DNA of 64,000 nucleotides. Origin: Gnetum montanum (Eukaryota; Streptophyta; Gnetopsida; Gnetales; Gnetaceae). Under the pieces are notes generated by a model. It made no database searches and was not told the DNA's origin. It saw nothing but the letters and a program-made list of their open reading frames with translations. Where the stretch lies: positions 113,818 through 177,817 of the forward strand of contig MNCI01037709.1 of NCBI GenBank assembly GCA_015680685.1, read 5' to 3'. This document shows positions 1 to 12,692 of this stretch, piece by piece (the first letter of the stretch is position 1; every line of letters starts with the position of its first letter). A program made the translations under genes and the position numbers.

Positions 1-640
1 AGATGAACTTCCCTGAGGAAATGCAGAAGCTGATGAATCCATCATTGTGACTTGCCCACGCCTGGGCCGCATGCTTTCCTGACACCAATCTGCAACCTTG
101 ACTGCAGGAAAACCCTCACCACCAGTGTGCATGTCCACCCACCGCAGGCAAGGTCCAAGACAGCATTGTAGAAAGAAAAAATAGCTAGGAAAAACAGAAA
201 TCGCTACTAGGGTTGGCCGGTAACATCAAAGCTGCCCTGCACCCACCAAACACTGGGCGAGCAATGGATGATGGTGGCACCATAGAAGGCAGAGCGCAGG
301 ATGGCTCAGCAGCACAGCAGCGTCCAACGGAAGAAAAGAGCGCCAACGGTTATTTTCAAGATTTAATGCCCAAGTCATGTCTCAGGGCTTTCTACGTGCA
401 ATACAGGCAGATTTGGGCGGCTCGGTTGCAACAGCATGGCCGCTGCAGTGCTGCGTTGAATTTGGTGCTCAGGATTGGCTGTTGCACAATGGTGCAAAAC
501 TATGGAGTATAATTAAAATGGGGAGAAATCACCACCAACGCGCACTGAATACTACTATTGTGTCTCCATTTTGACCATCCTATCTCAATTATATTTCTTA
601 TATCTTTACCAATCTCACCATCTCATTATAGGATTAATTC
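1..640. other. Unassigned flank, no gene recognised
   Basis: The first 500 bases are richer in G and C than the rest of the window. A 99-codon frame at 213-512 on the plus strand has no motif, signal peptide or repeat that I recognise. It could be the edge of a host gene, a captured gene piece or the end of a transposable element lying to the left. I give it no function. Confidence 0.3.
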
Positions 641-652
641 TAAATGGTGGAA

Positions 653-944
653 TTATTTGTAGTGTGGGACTTTTTGGTCTTGAATTGTCACTTTTATTTT
701 ACAACTATTTATGTTGTTATTTAAATTGTATGCTAAATATTTTATCTTACTTCTACAAATTTTTATGTCTTTTGATTCTAGAACATGTTTCCACTTCTCC
801 ATTTTAGAAGCAATATTTTCTTGAGCTATATCCACCAACACAATATCATCTATAAATAGCATACACCAAAGGATTTCATTTTGTATTTTCTTTATTAAAT
901 TATCCATAAAAATGACAAATAAATATGAGCTAAGCACAGATCAT
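653..944 (-). pseudogene. LINE reverse transcriptase, C-terminal half of palm domain
   Basis: The minus-strand frame reads SSYLFVIFMDNLIKKIQ, then a catalytic-loop block WCMLFIDDIVLVD, then SKMEKWKHVLESK. This is the plant non-LTR (LINE type) RT palm, where the usual loop is F-A-D-D; here the A is I but both aspartates are kept. The role in an active element is target-primed reverse transcription of the LINE RNA. The upstream half of the same domain lies at 1838-2410, and the two are separated by a probable solo LTR. No intact open frame spans the gene, so it is a fossil. Confidence 0.8.
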
Positions 945-1837
945 TGATGTTAATATACTGTAACTAGAAAATCAGATATTTTTCCACATGTGAGAAATAA
1001 TGTTTTTTATTAATGACTATGATGTTATAGATACAATATCATAGCTTAAGATACAATGTAGTGGGTTAAGGTCATGCCTATAAAGACAAGCTCACTGTTA
1101 TGTCAAACTCACATTTTTGTCCACTAAGTAACCAGATTCTTGGAGTTTCTTTTCGTGATTTTAGAGTTAGTTGTGAGTGCCTATACTATGGTGACTAATA
1201 GTTATATAATATCTTTATTCAAGTGGAGTGTACCTCAATGCGTTCCATTTGCAATAATAAAGATTGAGATTATTCTTTTCCATTGCAGCATTTTACTTAG
1301 ATTATATTTACATTTATATGCAATTTACTTTTTCCATTTTTATTTACATTTTCTCAATCATTTACATTTCTAATGTTTATTAATGCTAATAGAATAAGTA
1401 TAATTGGTCTCAAGCATAATGTATGATATTCTAACAATCCAATAGTAGTTTTACTTGGTTCACTTAGTAACAAAGTTGCTTGGTAATCCCAATGGTGATT
1501 GTACTAGGTTAGGGCATGCTTTGCAAGCCAAGAATAGATGCTTATCACTATTAGGCTAGCTTAATTTTATATTCCTAGGATCTATTAGATAATAAAAATT
1601 ATATTAATTTTACTATGTTTGATTTTAGCACTTTACAAACCAGTCAACATCAATCGATCATATACCTTTCCACTAGTTATAGCATACACTTACGCTTTAC
1701 TAACTCTAATGGGAAGACATTGATCATGAATACATTATCAACAAGCTAGTATACTAATAATGTCCCATCTATGGATTGCGATTTGGTTGCTCTTGTCACT
1801 TGTGTGGTTGGGCATTTGAAACTCACATTGTTCATCA
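945..1837 (+). repeat. Probable solo LTR inserted in LINE
   Basis: The segment begins TGATGTTAATATACTG and ends TTGTTCATCA, the TGATG...CATCA termini of the Ty3/gypsy LTR family common in this window. Internal order matches the plus-oriented family: a TATA-like TATAAAGACAAG near 1079, AATAAAG near 1255, then a GCTTGGTAATCCCA block near 1480. It is much diverged from the other copies. The five bases on the two sides (ATCAT and ACAAT) do not match, and some ten LINE codons are missing at the junction, so a deletion probably occurred. Moderate confidence. Confidence 0.5.
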
Positions 1838-2410
1838 ACAATCTATTCTAATTTTAATGGTAGCTCCTTCATACATGTCTTGAATCACTTTAATATATTT
1901 ATCAAGGACTTTTTTCCTTTGTAAGATCCACCAAATAAAATCTCCAGGTACTTTTTCATATGTTTTTTCCAAATTAATGAAGATCGTATGTAGATTTTTT
2001 CTATGTTTGTTGAATTTCTCCATTAATTATCATATCAAAAAATAGCCTTAATAGCAAATCTCCTTAGCATAAATCAAAATTGATTTTATGAAACTATTGA
2101 TGAAAGTCCAAGATGTTTCTCTATGACTCTCTCCCAAAGCTTCATAGTATGGCCCATTAGCTTGATTCCTCTATAGTTTATACAATTTTGTATATTTTCT
2201 TTATTTTTTTATATAGGAACAAGAATGTTTTTTCTCCAATGGTTGAACATGTCTTCATTCTTCAAAATTTTGTTAAATAAGTATGTCAATCAAGAACCTC
2301 TTGTATTTCCTAGTGCTTTCCAAGCTTCTATAGGAGCTACTAGACTTTCTTCTTTATCCACACTCATCCTTGATGTGGAAAACCTTATTTCTTTTTACAA
2401 CATCTAAGCG
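1838..2410 (-). pseudogene. LINE reverse transcriptase, N-terminal half
   Basis: Read leftwards on the minus strand, this gives WKALGNTRGS then LTYLFNKILKNEDMFNHWR, an NYRGIKLMGHTMKLWERVIE-like block (stop codon just before), and finally LHTIFINLEKTYEKVPG with YIKVIQDMYEGATIKIR. These are the classic plant LINE RT blocks, including the F-I-D-L-E-K-A-Y-D motif in which the D is now E. Several stops and frame changes show it is dead. It belongs with the palm fragment at 653-944. Confidence 0.8.
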
Positions 2411-2849
2411 ATGATATTATGCATCATTTTTGAAGGATGCCCTAGTAATTCTTTAACCATTGCGCATAGTAACCAAGCCCTATGATTGCTATGCATCACA
2501 TCGGATGAATGATTTAGCATCTGTAAAATCTAAAAAAAGAACTCATTCATGAGATTTGACATGGTATTATAGTCAACTACCAACCTAACACTAACCCTCC
2601 TTTTATATTCAGGCATAGTATCTAGTTCTCATACTAAAGCTACAAAACTTGCTAATTATATTTGTCAAGATCAAAACTTAACTATATGTATGCTAGGACT
2701 ATGATAAACATGGTACTTAATTATAAGTATTCTTGTGAGGATAATGCCAACATTTAATATGTGGTAAATACTAAATTAAGAGGATGATGATTATGATATG
2801 AGAGCAATCCCAAAATAATGGGATACATATGGGAGATAATGATGAAGAA
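2411..2849. other. AT-rich stretch, probably U3 of Copia-like LTR
   Basis: No gene is seen. The right part probably belongs to the LTR whose end lies near 3097, but I could not fix its TG start. A matching second copy of this LTR was not found in the window. Confidence 0.3.
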
Positions 2850-3117
2850 TCCCTATAAATAAGAGATTGAACAAAGCTTATTACAAGCATATGGTTATGA
2901 ACCCTATGTGTAAATATTAAACAATGCTAAGAGAAATGCAATGCCTCACCACTTACCCCTATTTGACTAGGGATGTAGAATAACTCCTCATTTCTTGTAC
3001 ATTCATTCTTTATCTTATAATAGAGTTTGATGTTTGGTTATTTTCATGTTTCATATTATCCATTTTCTCATCTCTCTTATTACTCTCAATCCTTTCATTT
3101 GGTATTGGAGCTAAGTG
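2850..3117 (+). promoter_or_regulatory. Copia-like LTR end with TATA box and tRNA-Met-type PBS
   Basis: A TATA box (CTATAAATAAGAG) lies near 2853. The LTR seems to end in TTTCA at 3097, followed by TT and then TGGTATTGGAGC from 3100. That last block matches 10 of 12 bases of TGGTATCAGAGC, the primer-binding site complementary to initiator tRNA-Met used by many plant Ty1/copia elements. The internal region that should follow is cut at 3665 by element C. Confidence 0.5.
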
Positions 3118-3664
3118 CTCAAATTTTATTTAGGCCTTGTAACCAAAGTGAAAGATCTTGGGTTTTCATCTTCTCTCAAATCTTGCTAATACATGATGGT
3201 AGCAAAAGTCAATAAATTATCTATACAAAGAGTTGTAGATAAGGAGTCAAATTTCTATTTGAGAGATAAATAACAACAATGATTTCTACATCATGATTTT
3301 CTATAAGAACTTCTAAAAAAAGCATTTACTAGTGATACAGTGATGTATATGTAAAGGAAAAATGCAATTTTATGATTAGTATGTTTAGAATATTTTACAA
3401 GACCTATAGCAAACACTAATGACATGGTCTCCAAAATGAAATAAATCTTTATTACGTTTGAACACCCATAGGATCTATTAAACATATATTACATTCTCAT
3501 GAAAAATAAAGATAGACTTTACAAATTGACTAACTAGCAATGGGGACATGAAAAAAATAATACAAGCTTTTTGCTATAACATTATAACACTTTCTTAAAC
3601 GGGTAGTCATAACACAAGAAAGAAATAGACGTAACTCTTCTTCAAGGACTCTTGTATGCACAAC
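3118..3664. other. Leader or internal piece of Copia-like element, undetermined
   Basis: This lies just downstream of the primer site. A minus-strand frame of 64 codons at 3291-3485 has no motif I can name. It may be internal sequence of the Copia-like element or an older insertion. Confidence 0.25.
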
Positions 3665-4533
3665 TCATGAGTGGCGAGGTAACCCTATGCTCAACCATAT
3701 GAATCACAAGCGTTCACACATTCCATGGATCGGACTATTTGAAGCATCTAGATCGATATGTCTTGATTGTAGTTTGTTATCTTCCCACTTGGACTAGTGG
3801 TAGCTTTGTCACATATGGTTTAGTCTAGAGTGAGGCATATGATTTTTATTATTTTATATTTTATTGTTCTACAATTAAGAATAGGTTGAGACTCAATTTA
3901 TAATCAATTCAACTAATCTAATTGCTAATTAATAATCAACTACCCTAACATAAGTATCTGACCCCACTTCTCATGCACATCCTAAACACATATAATGCTA
4001 CTAGGTTACCAAACATTAAGCATTGCTGGGATTACCAAGAGTCATATGCTTGCTTAAAGCAATCGTACTTATGTGCTTAATTAATTAACATGCATGAAAA
4101 TGTAAATTTTAACTAAGTACATGAAAAGTAAATTGCATGGAAAGTAAATCTAATCTAAGTCAAAGTGCTACAATGAATAAGAATCAATTTCAATCTTATT
4201 GCCACTCATGGAATATGTTTAGGTACATTGCCAGTCGAATAAGACTTTGTACAATTGACTCAAATCCAGTCTATGGGTAGTTACTAACTATTCTCTAAGA
4301 TTATGGAATAAAACTGCAAGAATTTAGCTACTCTATTAATAAAACTATGAAAAACTCATGCAAAACTCATGCCAAATCGAAAGCCCAAGCGCTATATTTA
4401 TAGGCCAACCCAAACCCCTTGACATTGGATACTCGACATCGCATCAAGATCCCAATGTCATGTATCCGATGTTAGAGTAGATAGAAAAAAATGATTCATT
4501 AGATGTCAAGGCTAGGCAAATCATGATTCATCA
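3665..4533 (-). repeat. 3' LTR of element C
   Basis: On the plus strand it begins TCATGAGTGGCGAGG (the first G of the family TGATGAG is changed to C) and ends GATTCATCA. It has a TATA box read on the minus strand (plus strand TATTTATAGG near 4395). It pairs with the 5' LTR at 15067-15965. Confidence 0.85.
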
Positions 4534-4543
4534 TACCCCCACG
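4534..4543 (-). promoter_or_regulatory. Polypurine tract of element C
   Basis: TACCCCCACG next to the LTR reads CGTGGGGGTA on the element strand, directly before the TG of the 3' LTR. This is the expected primer for second-strand synthesis. The same TACCCCCA block is found at the matching place in elements D, E and G. Confidence 0.75.
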
Positions 4544-7114
4544 AATGAATGAAAACTCATCCTGAAGTTAAACAAAATGAGGAATAAGTTCCTTCTGAAA
4601 TATTGGGAAGGTATGGAATTATTGACTAATATGTAAACTATTGATTAACTTTGAGTGCCGCATTATAGAATTTTATTCAAGTGGATGCATACAAAATGAT
4701 AGAGTGACAAAAAGACTCGATAGACATTGAAGATTACAAAATTTGTAGAGGTTCTTAAAAATATGCTGAAGATGATTCTTCTTGTTGTTGCTAGCAATGG
4801 TAAACTTTTAACTTTGATTGTTATGTTGGTGCTTGTCTAGTCATGTAGGAAATTCTTGAAGGGTGGACTAAAATTTCTTCTCATTGCCCCATGGATCTAG
4901 GAAACATGTGAAGCTTGGGCTGCTATCTTGTATGTGCTATGATGTGTTCATAGTCATATCCTTCGTTGTCCCTCACTTGGCTTTGTTTTCATGCCTAAAA
5001 AAAGACCTTCTTAGATGTTTCTTTTAGCATCACTTGCAATCACCAGAGAATCAACATTAACTGTCGTAAATTTTCCTTAATAGTTAACCCTTGTCGAATC
5101 CCTTAGTTTTCATTTAAGCACAAGGTGATTATAGCATACTCTATCCAAGGCTATGAGGTAACTACAATCATTAAGTTGTTCACATTATTTTGATTAATTA
5201 CTATTAGTTACCATGATGTTCAAAGATAGGATGTTAGAAAAATTTTAAAAATTTTAAAGTAAGCATCCCTAGCCCCCATGACTAATAAGCGTAACTTTGG
5301 AAGCACATAGGTTTTTGAATAATTGAAACCAAATGTCTAATTCAAAAGATGACTAAGAAAAATTAATGGATATGAAAATAGAAAAGTAGGAAAAATTAAT
5401 GAAATAGATGAAAAGTAATCCCAAAATATGCATAAATTCAGAAAAACCATCATTGATGTTTTGGAAGACATGAAGGTTAGTTCAAAGCCATGATCAACAA
5501 AAGTTATGCAAGTGGGTCCTCCCCATAATAGGCTCTTGCCATAATGCCCTTACATAACCACTTCTATAGATGTTTGTGGACACTTGAGAAGTTAAATGTA
5601 AACCATGCTTTTATTCCGAACCACACACAACTACTATGGTTAGGATGTTGCACTATACCACACAAAACCAAAAGGCTAATAATCGCATGCAGTAGTGAGG
5701 TGAATAATGGAATGAGAAGGGATTGCAGAGATTAGGATGTAAGATACTTAATCATGTTCACAATAGGTTGTTGTGATAAATGTGATTAAAATGATTAGCA
5801 TACCTATCTATCCAAGTTTAGACCAAGTCCATACCATGAACAGTAAACTTGCATTGATGTGTTCTCTCCTGCCAACCACCATGAGTTCATAACCACCTCA
5901 AAGAACAATCATCACTCTAAAAAGAGAAGAAAAGAGAAGAAGGAAGGAAGGGCCTTAGTTAGAGGGGTGCCTTCAAGCATGGGTAATATGTCTTTCTAGC
6001 CTCATAACCAGTGCTTGTAGCCCATTATTGTGTCTAAGGGGTGTGCTTTGAATTCCCACAATTGTTTATTATTTTTTTGTCTTTTCCCTCTTCTTTTTTT
6101 TCTCTTTTTTTGTGTTTTTTTATTTTGTTCTGTTTTCTTGGATGGGAATCACACCATGTAAAGACAGTGCTTCCTTTTTATTGGTCGATAGGGGAGTGAT
6201 GATACATTCCAAGAGGAGTCATAAATCACATAAAAGAAGTAAAGAAGAGAACCCAACAAGTCCCCTTGAGGTCACATCCTTTGCCATTCCCACTTGTTTA
6301 TTCCCTCTTTCTTCAAGGTAAAATTATCATTGATTAATTTTAGTTTCATAAAAGAAGAACCTAATTATTTCCATGAAAAAGACCTTTTATTCAGAAAACT
6401 AGAGGGATGGATGAGGTGGTCTCACTACTTTACACAATTACTTACCTAGTTATCTTGATAGCATAGCACAAAAAACCCAACACAGAGCATTGAATTTTGC
6501 ATCATGACTTGGCAATTTTATTAATAAAACATAAAATACATTCATAAAACATAAAGAGAATGACTTAAGAAAAGAGAAAAATAGAAAGAAAAGAAAAATT
6601 TTAAGAAATGGAAAACATATGAAGAATTAGAAAATTTGAGAACTGATAAGTAAATTAGTTACTTCCATATATCTTTGAGATAATTTTATATTATTCTTTT
6701 CAAGCCACTTGGTGTCTTTTGGTTTAGTTGCTATTGTGTAGATTGGCTTTTTCTCACACACTTGCTCTTGAACTTTGTGGTGGGTTGGTATAGGGGTTGT
6801 GTTAATATTTTAAACTTCTAACCCACAATTGCACCCTTTATCATTATTGGTGATGCATGGATTCTTCTATCTCTTCACAATGATAGGTTTATTATTTATG
6901 TCTTATGTTGGAGTGGTGATGGTTATTGGCTTTTGTGTATGATTAGGAGACATCATTTTTGTGAGGAAGGTTGTTGCATTAGATTGGCCTTGTGTTGGTT
7001 TAGGTGATGTAGTAGGTCCAAAAGTGTTTTGCTTTGGCTTACAACCTTTCCTCCAAAAGGGAGATTTCTAAGACTTTGGTTGAGATCTACTAGCATTATC
7101 ATTTACATGTATGT
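4544..7114 (-). other. 3' noncoding region of element C with protease tail remnant
   Basis: No complete gene. Near 5508-5560 lies the family block AAGTGGGTCCTCCCCATAAT, seen again at about 10830 (D), 46570 (E) and on the opposite strand near 58225 (G). A short minus-strand remnant near 6815-6845 reads NPCITNNDKGC, matching the VPCITYND stretch that follows the protease in G and E. Thus C once had a protease tail but has lost the catalytic part. Pyrimidine-rich runs occur around 6065-6125. Confidence 0.6.
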
Positions 7115-7519
7115 TCATAGCACAAGTGGCATTCTCTCATTGATGTTATGATGTTGAGCCTTCTTGTGTTGTTGGAGGTGACATATGGTGAAGGTGAGCA
7201 TGAGAATATTGAGGATATGATGTAGGGTGAGAGGTGTGAGGTGGTCATCTCGTATAAGATGTTGCAGGATAATGATATTTGGAAGAGTGGTAATAGTTAT
7301 TTGAGGTAGAGGAAGTAGAACTAGTTGGCAAAACATGGTGTTAAACATAATATTCATGTGGGTTTGGTTGGTAGGAAGGATATGGATGGTTTGGTGCTGA
7401 CCTCCCCCATGATTGTGGTTGTTTCCACTGTGGTTGATGCCAGTGTTGAGGCTAGTAATAAGTCCTCCCAGGATAGTACAGTTGGTTTTGGGGTTGTCTA
7501 AAATTACTACACAAAAGAG

Positions 7520-9086
7520 AAAATCTCCTGGGCATGTACTTTTGTACAAACTTCAGATTTAATGCATCAACCCAATACTCTTGTAAATGCAACAAGACCA
7601 GGTAGTGGCCCTTTGGATGTTCATATAAGCAAATTTCACATCCACCATCCTCTTCGGTGGTTAAGTCTATAGCCTTTTCTTCTACAGCCGTTTCCCCTTC
7701 TTGCTAAAAAGTGTTCCTAGTTGTTTGTTCGTTCTTTTTCCTCCTTTAGTTTGATCACTTGATTCATTTTGTGCTACTCTCTTCTCTATGATATATTTGC
7801 AAGTTTTACCTTTATCATTCATTGATTTTGACATCTTATCCAACTTTTCTTTAATCTCACTAATATAATTTTGTATTGACAAGGTCCGTTGTAAAATCAC
7901 CTCATCAAGAGCTACCTCTTTTTCCTTATCATAGATATGGACGCTTTTCTTTTATAGAGTTGGGTCCCAGTTATTTTCCTCTACATTCTCTTGTCTACAT
8001 AACTCTCCTTCTTGTTTTACCACACACTTGATTAACTCTTTGATCTGATGGGTTTGTAGCTCATATAATTGACCTGAAGCATTCATTCCAAGGATCTCCC
8101 TTGTTTCATTACAAAGCCCATCTATGATGTGGAAAAGTTTCCTTTCCTTAGAGAAACCATGACATGGGTATCTATGTAGTAGAAAATAGTATCTTTCCAA
8201 ACCCACTTTTAAGGGTTCATGATTTTCTTGCTTCCACTCTTGGATTTTTTTTCTTGGGTTAGACACTCTCTCATAGGTTTGGTATTTTTCATTGAAAAGT
8301 TCTAGCATTATGGACCACTGGTGAATGGAACTTGGTTCCAATGATCTATACCAACTTTTATTGTCAGTAATTAGTGTCCTAGGAAAGAGCTTAAGCTTTT
8401 TCCACCTACTTTCAATGTTGTATAATGCATAGGCATCATGGAAGGCTTGTAGATGATGTTGTGGATATAAATTTAGAAATATTATTTATATCAAGCTTGG
8501 GTAAGCAACTGTTCCTACGATACCTATGAGGTATCTTAACTGCCTCCATGATCTCCATCAGGCTCTTAGTGGACAATAAGGGTTTATCGTCATTAGACAT
8601 GTTGTGATGAAAATTTCTATTTCTATTTGTTTGATTGTGACAATATTGTCTATGCTCATTGTGATGTCTTTGATTTTGCCCTTGGGTTTAATTTCTATCT
8701 TTCACTTGACCCCATCGTGGAGATCTATCTCTATACTTATGTTCATCTTCATCAAAACTAGACATTGAAGAGGAAGAAAAAGATGAGGAACAGGAAGAAT
8801 CGCCATGGATTCTATAGTTCTTCCCATGGTACCTTGATTTATCTTGTTTATGTTTAGAGGAGGTCCTAGGCCTTGAAGCCCTCCTTGTTCTATGACTTTC
8901 TCCATCTTCTCTAGGATTGTCTACACCAGTTGAATGTAGTTTTTGAGTGTAGTAAGGGTCTAGATGAGCATAGGAAATCCCTTCTTGAGGTTGTTCACTC
9001 CAATTTTCTTTAGTATATATCCTATCATTTCTCATATGTGTGTTCTCATCATATGATGCATCATGGGTCTTGTGTGAAGAAGACAT
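7520..9086 (-). pseudogene. gag: Gag pseudogene of element C
   Basis: The start chosen is the ATG at 9086, giving MSSSHKTHDASYDENT, because G and E gag begin with the same MSS-H sequence. The N-terminal third is charged and Ser/Arg-rich. The capsid-like core lies at 7952-8341: HQWSIMLELFNEKYQTYERV, then KVGLERYYFLLHRYPCHGF, then a helix-rich tail ending LIKCVVKQEGEL. A cysteine-poor relic of the zinc knuckle (CEICLYEHPKG) follows near 7610-7645. A frameshift separates the two halves near 8500, with stops in between. In a live element Gag packages the RNA into a cytoplasmic particle. Confidence 0.85.
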
Positions 9087-9177
9087 GGTTTTTTTTGATA
9101 ATGTGTGTGATTTAAAATATTAATTTTTTTAAAAGATAGATCTTTAATACCTTTACAGCGATTGTGTATAATATAAC

Positions 9178-9910
9178 TGATGAGTGGCGAGGTACCCTAC
9201 ACTCAACCATACGAATACGAGCGTTTCACGCATGATCCAGTTGAACTCCGTAGACAAGCTAGTTATGGTATCTAGATAGTTACTCATTGATTGTAGTTTG
9301 TTGTCTTACCACTTGGACTAGTATTTGCTTTATCATGTATGGTTTAGTCTAGAGTGAGGCATATGATGTGTTCCTAAAATAATGCTACTCCTAGAAGTAA
9401 TGGAAAATAATCTTAGCTAAGCTAGGAGGGAAAAGGGAGAGAGAGAGCTATACTAAGAGGAGATGAGGAGAGAGAATCTAAGCTAGCCTAAATGTGATGA
9501 GCATCCATTCCTTAATCATCTGTACACATCTTGGACCTTATGCATGACTACCACTGGGATTACTAAGCACATGGCCTAGGTACGCTACTGGGATACTAAG
9601 TAGNGAGAGAGGGTTGAGAGGAAAAATTGACAAAAAGATCCTACAATAAACTGACTCTTAAAACTTACTGAAAAATTGACTCTTCCCATGTGCCTACATG
9701 TGTATTTATAGGCCTAGACAAGAATTGTGATATCGCATAACTGATATTGCTTGTGACGCGATATCACGTACCTAATAACAGGGGTTCGATATCGGGGGTC
9801 TAATATCAGGACCTATTAGACCTGGTATCCTTACCTGATATCAAGGATCCGATAATAGGGGTTTGATAATAGGGGTCCAATAAAAGGACCTAACAGACCA
9901 TGACTTATCA
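9178..9910 (-). repeat. 3' LTR of element D, internally collapsed
   Basis: It begins TGATGAGTGGCGAGG and ends GACTTATCA. A single n at 9604 joins two points that are about 230 bases apart in the 5' LTR (14512-14742), so the copy is 733 bases where about 960 are expected. Several GATATC-cored repeats lie between the TATA box and the right end (9730-9850). Confidence 0.85.
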
Positions 9911-9920
9911 TACCCCCACA
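9911..9920 (-). promoter_or_regulatory. Polypurine tract of element D
   Basis: TACCCCCACA on the plus strand reads TGTGGGGGTA on the element strand, directly before the 3' LTR. Confidence 0.75.
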
Positions 9921-12692
9921 ACTGAATAACAACTCGTCCTCAAGTCAAAGAAAGTGAGGAACAAGTTCAATTGATTACATAGTGGATAGGTATGGGATTA
10001 TTGACTAACTAGGAATTTATTCATACCGCAGTGGAGAATTAAACAAAATTTGGACACAAACAAAAAAGACAAAACTTGTGGAACTCATGGGGTTCTCGGT
10101 AGTGGTTGCTCCTCCATGGGTACCTTTCCTTTGTTCTGTGTGTCAGGCTTCTGAGATTGATACCACTAAAGAAGCACCTAACATTTCTTCTCTTCTATCC
10201 ATGGATTATGAGCCATCCATGCTAATGTTTCAATGTTTGATGGAGTTAGCACTTTTCATGGACACAGCAGCTGCAGGAACACTTGATTGGCCTTGACATG
10301 TCATGCTGAAAATAGCTGTCATTCCTCTTCATAGCCTCGGGCCCTGACCTCTCCACCTTTTTCTTGGATAGATTATGCAGTAATAGAAGTTCCATGATGG
10401 ATGCTGAATGATTGTGCGTTCTGCTCTACATGTTCTGCATGAGGTCCTTGGCCTCTGCCTCCCCCTGGTCGTTCGGTAGCACCTTGAGAAGGTTCTCTTT
10501 GTTGTCTTCTTTTAGGGGCCATCTATAATCACACAAAGATCAATTGTTAGTAAGGTTATTGAAAAAAGTTCAATGATTTCATACCTTATTCATTACCTTT
10601 AATAAATTTTAAATTCTTTGCTTAGTGTGATTTTAGAGTTAGAAATTTTTTCAAGGAAGTTGCCCTAAAAGTTTAATGTCGAACCTGGTTTGTTTAGGTG
10701 ACACATAAAAGGACCTAGTTTTGAGGAACATTTGATAAAACAATGATAAAGGAAAGAATAGATTTGACAATGAAGTACTTAGAGGATATAAGATGATGTG
10801 GTGGTGTGCAACAAGTACAAATTACAAAAGTCAAGCAAGTGGGTCCTTCCCAAAGCAGGTTCCAACTTATAATGCCCTTGCGTAACCACACTTTAAAATG
10901 TCCGTAGGCACTAGAAGGGTTAAATGTAATCCACACCAATTCCACAAAACACACACATGTAGATAGCACCGTGATGAGGTATGAATTCAATGCTACACAA
11001 GACACAAGTCACAGATACATGGACAACGAGATGAGGCGAATTGTAGAAGGGATTGTAGAGATTGGGACATGAGGTAGTTGACCCAGGGCACAATGAATCT
11101 TGAGTGTAGGATGTGATTAATGTGTCATTTACGCATTGCTCCAAAACCAAGACTAAGTCCATTCTTTTGATTAGTGACATTGCATTATTTCATCCCATGA
11201 TGGACAACCATAAGAGTACCATGACAACCACAAGGCGTATGATCACTTGGCATTCTGTTCAAGGGAGGAGTGATTCAGATTTGCAGCACTTTGATCTTGA
11301 TATTTTATTTTTCTTTTCATGTGGTCACTTTGGCACACTCTTCTTGCTTTTTTTCTCTTCTCTTTTTCTTTTTCTTTTTTATTGAATACTTAATTTAGAG
11401 AAGTCGGCAACCTTCAGGCATGGGTGCATGTCTTTCTAGTGGGACCCCCTAGAATAGCATTGGAATTTCCTTGATTGAGTGCCTTTTGATTACTCTTACT
11501 CCCATTTTTCATTAGATCTACAAGGATCTTAGTACAAACAAGCTGCATGATAACTCCCACATATGTCACCAAAGAGAATCCACAAGTCCCCTTGATGTCA
11601 CACCTTGGCCATTCCCGCTTATTCCATCCTTCTTCACTCTAGGTATGATAACACAAGGTTTCTTTAAGTTTCAATAATATTAAGAATATCATTGTACCTA
11701 GAGTAGAACCTCTTATTAATAGAATGAGGGAGTGGATGTTGTGGATTTGCTGTTCAAATAATTAGTCACCTGAGACTTGATAGCATAAAACAACACCTCA
11801 ACCAACAGTTCACATGAGTGTTTTATTCCTAGATGTGATTACTCATAAAAAGGTAAAAAGATAAAAAGACAAAAAGGTAAAAAGATCAAATAATAAGTTG
11901 AAAAGTGAAAAACTCAGAAACAAAAATTTCAAAATTAAAGAAAATGAAAAATATTTATTAATCTTGCTTGTTATTAGAATGGGGGGTATTCCCCATAACT
12001 AAACAATTGAGCATGTCTAGGATTAATAAATGAAAAATTGGGATCCTTGCATGTTGGAAATGTTGGGACTTAGTCATACTTACCCCATTGGGGTTCACAC
12101 ACTTGATTAGAGTTGACATAGTGGGGCAAGCTATCAGATGTGGTTAATTTATAAGGAGTTGACCCACTATGGTACTTGCAACTATATGGTATGCAAGGAT
12201 CGATCTGCCTCCCTTGGTGGCTATATTCATTGGGCCCCATGGTTGTTGGAGTAGTGGTTGATGGCCCAGAGAAAGTAACATGAGGCATTGGGTTCGAGGA
12301 GGAAGCTGAACCATAGTGTTGGACTTGTGTTGGGTTGGAAGGTGTAGTGGGCTCAAAATTGTGTTGTCCCTAAAGAAGAGATGCCTATGATGTTGTGGGG
12401 GATTCCCACTACTATTGACAGTAGCAGCACAAGCAACATTTGTGGGTTGGTGCTATGGTGCAAAACCTTCTGGAACACTTGGTGGCGATGTAGAAGGAGG
12501 TGAAGGATGAGAATGTTGAAATTGAGGAGAAGTGTAAGGTATCAAAGGTGGTAGTTGTGTTGGAGAGGATATGGATTGATAGTATTGAGGAGAATAATAA
12601 TCATGTGGTGAGATAGAGGATGTTGACCCAGTTGGAGAAATAGGATGTTGAACTTGACAAGCACCTAGGTTTGGATTGTACAAAGGGTGTAA
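9921..12692 (-). other. 3' noncoding region and proline-rich gag tail of element D
   Basis: No complete gene. On the minus strand, 12070-12690 gives Pro/Ser/Thr/His-rich pieces (for example PPSTSPPSVPEGFAP) like the proline-rich tail between gag and protease in G. The protease itself is not found. The family block with AAGTGGGTCCTTCCC lies near 10826-10880, and a long T/C-rich run is at 11340-11380. Confidence 0.6.
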
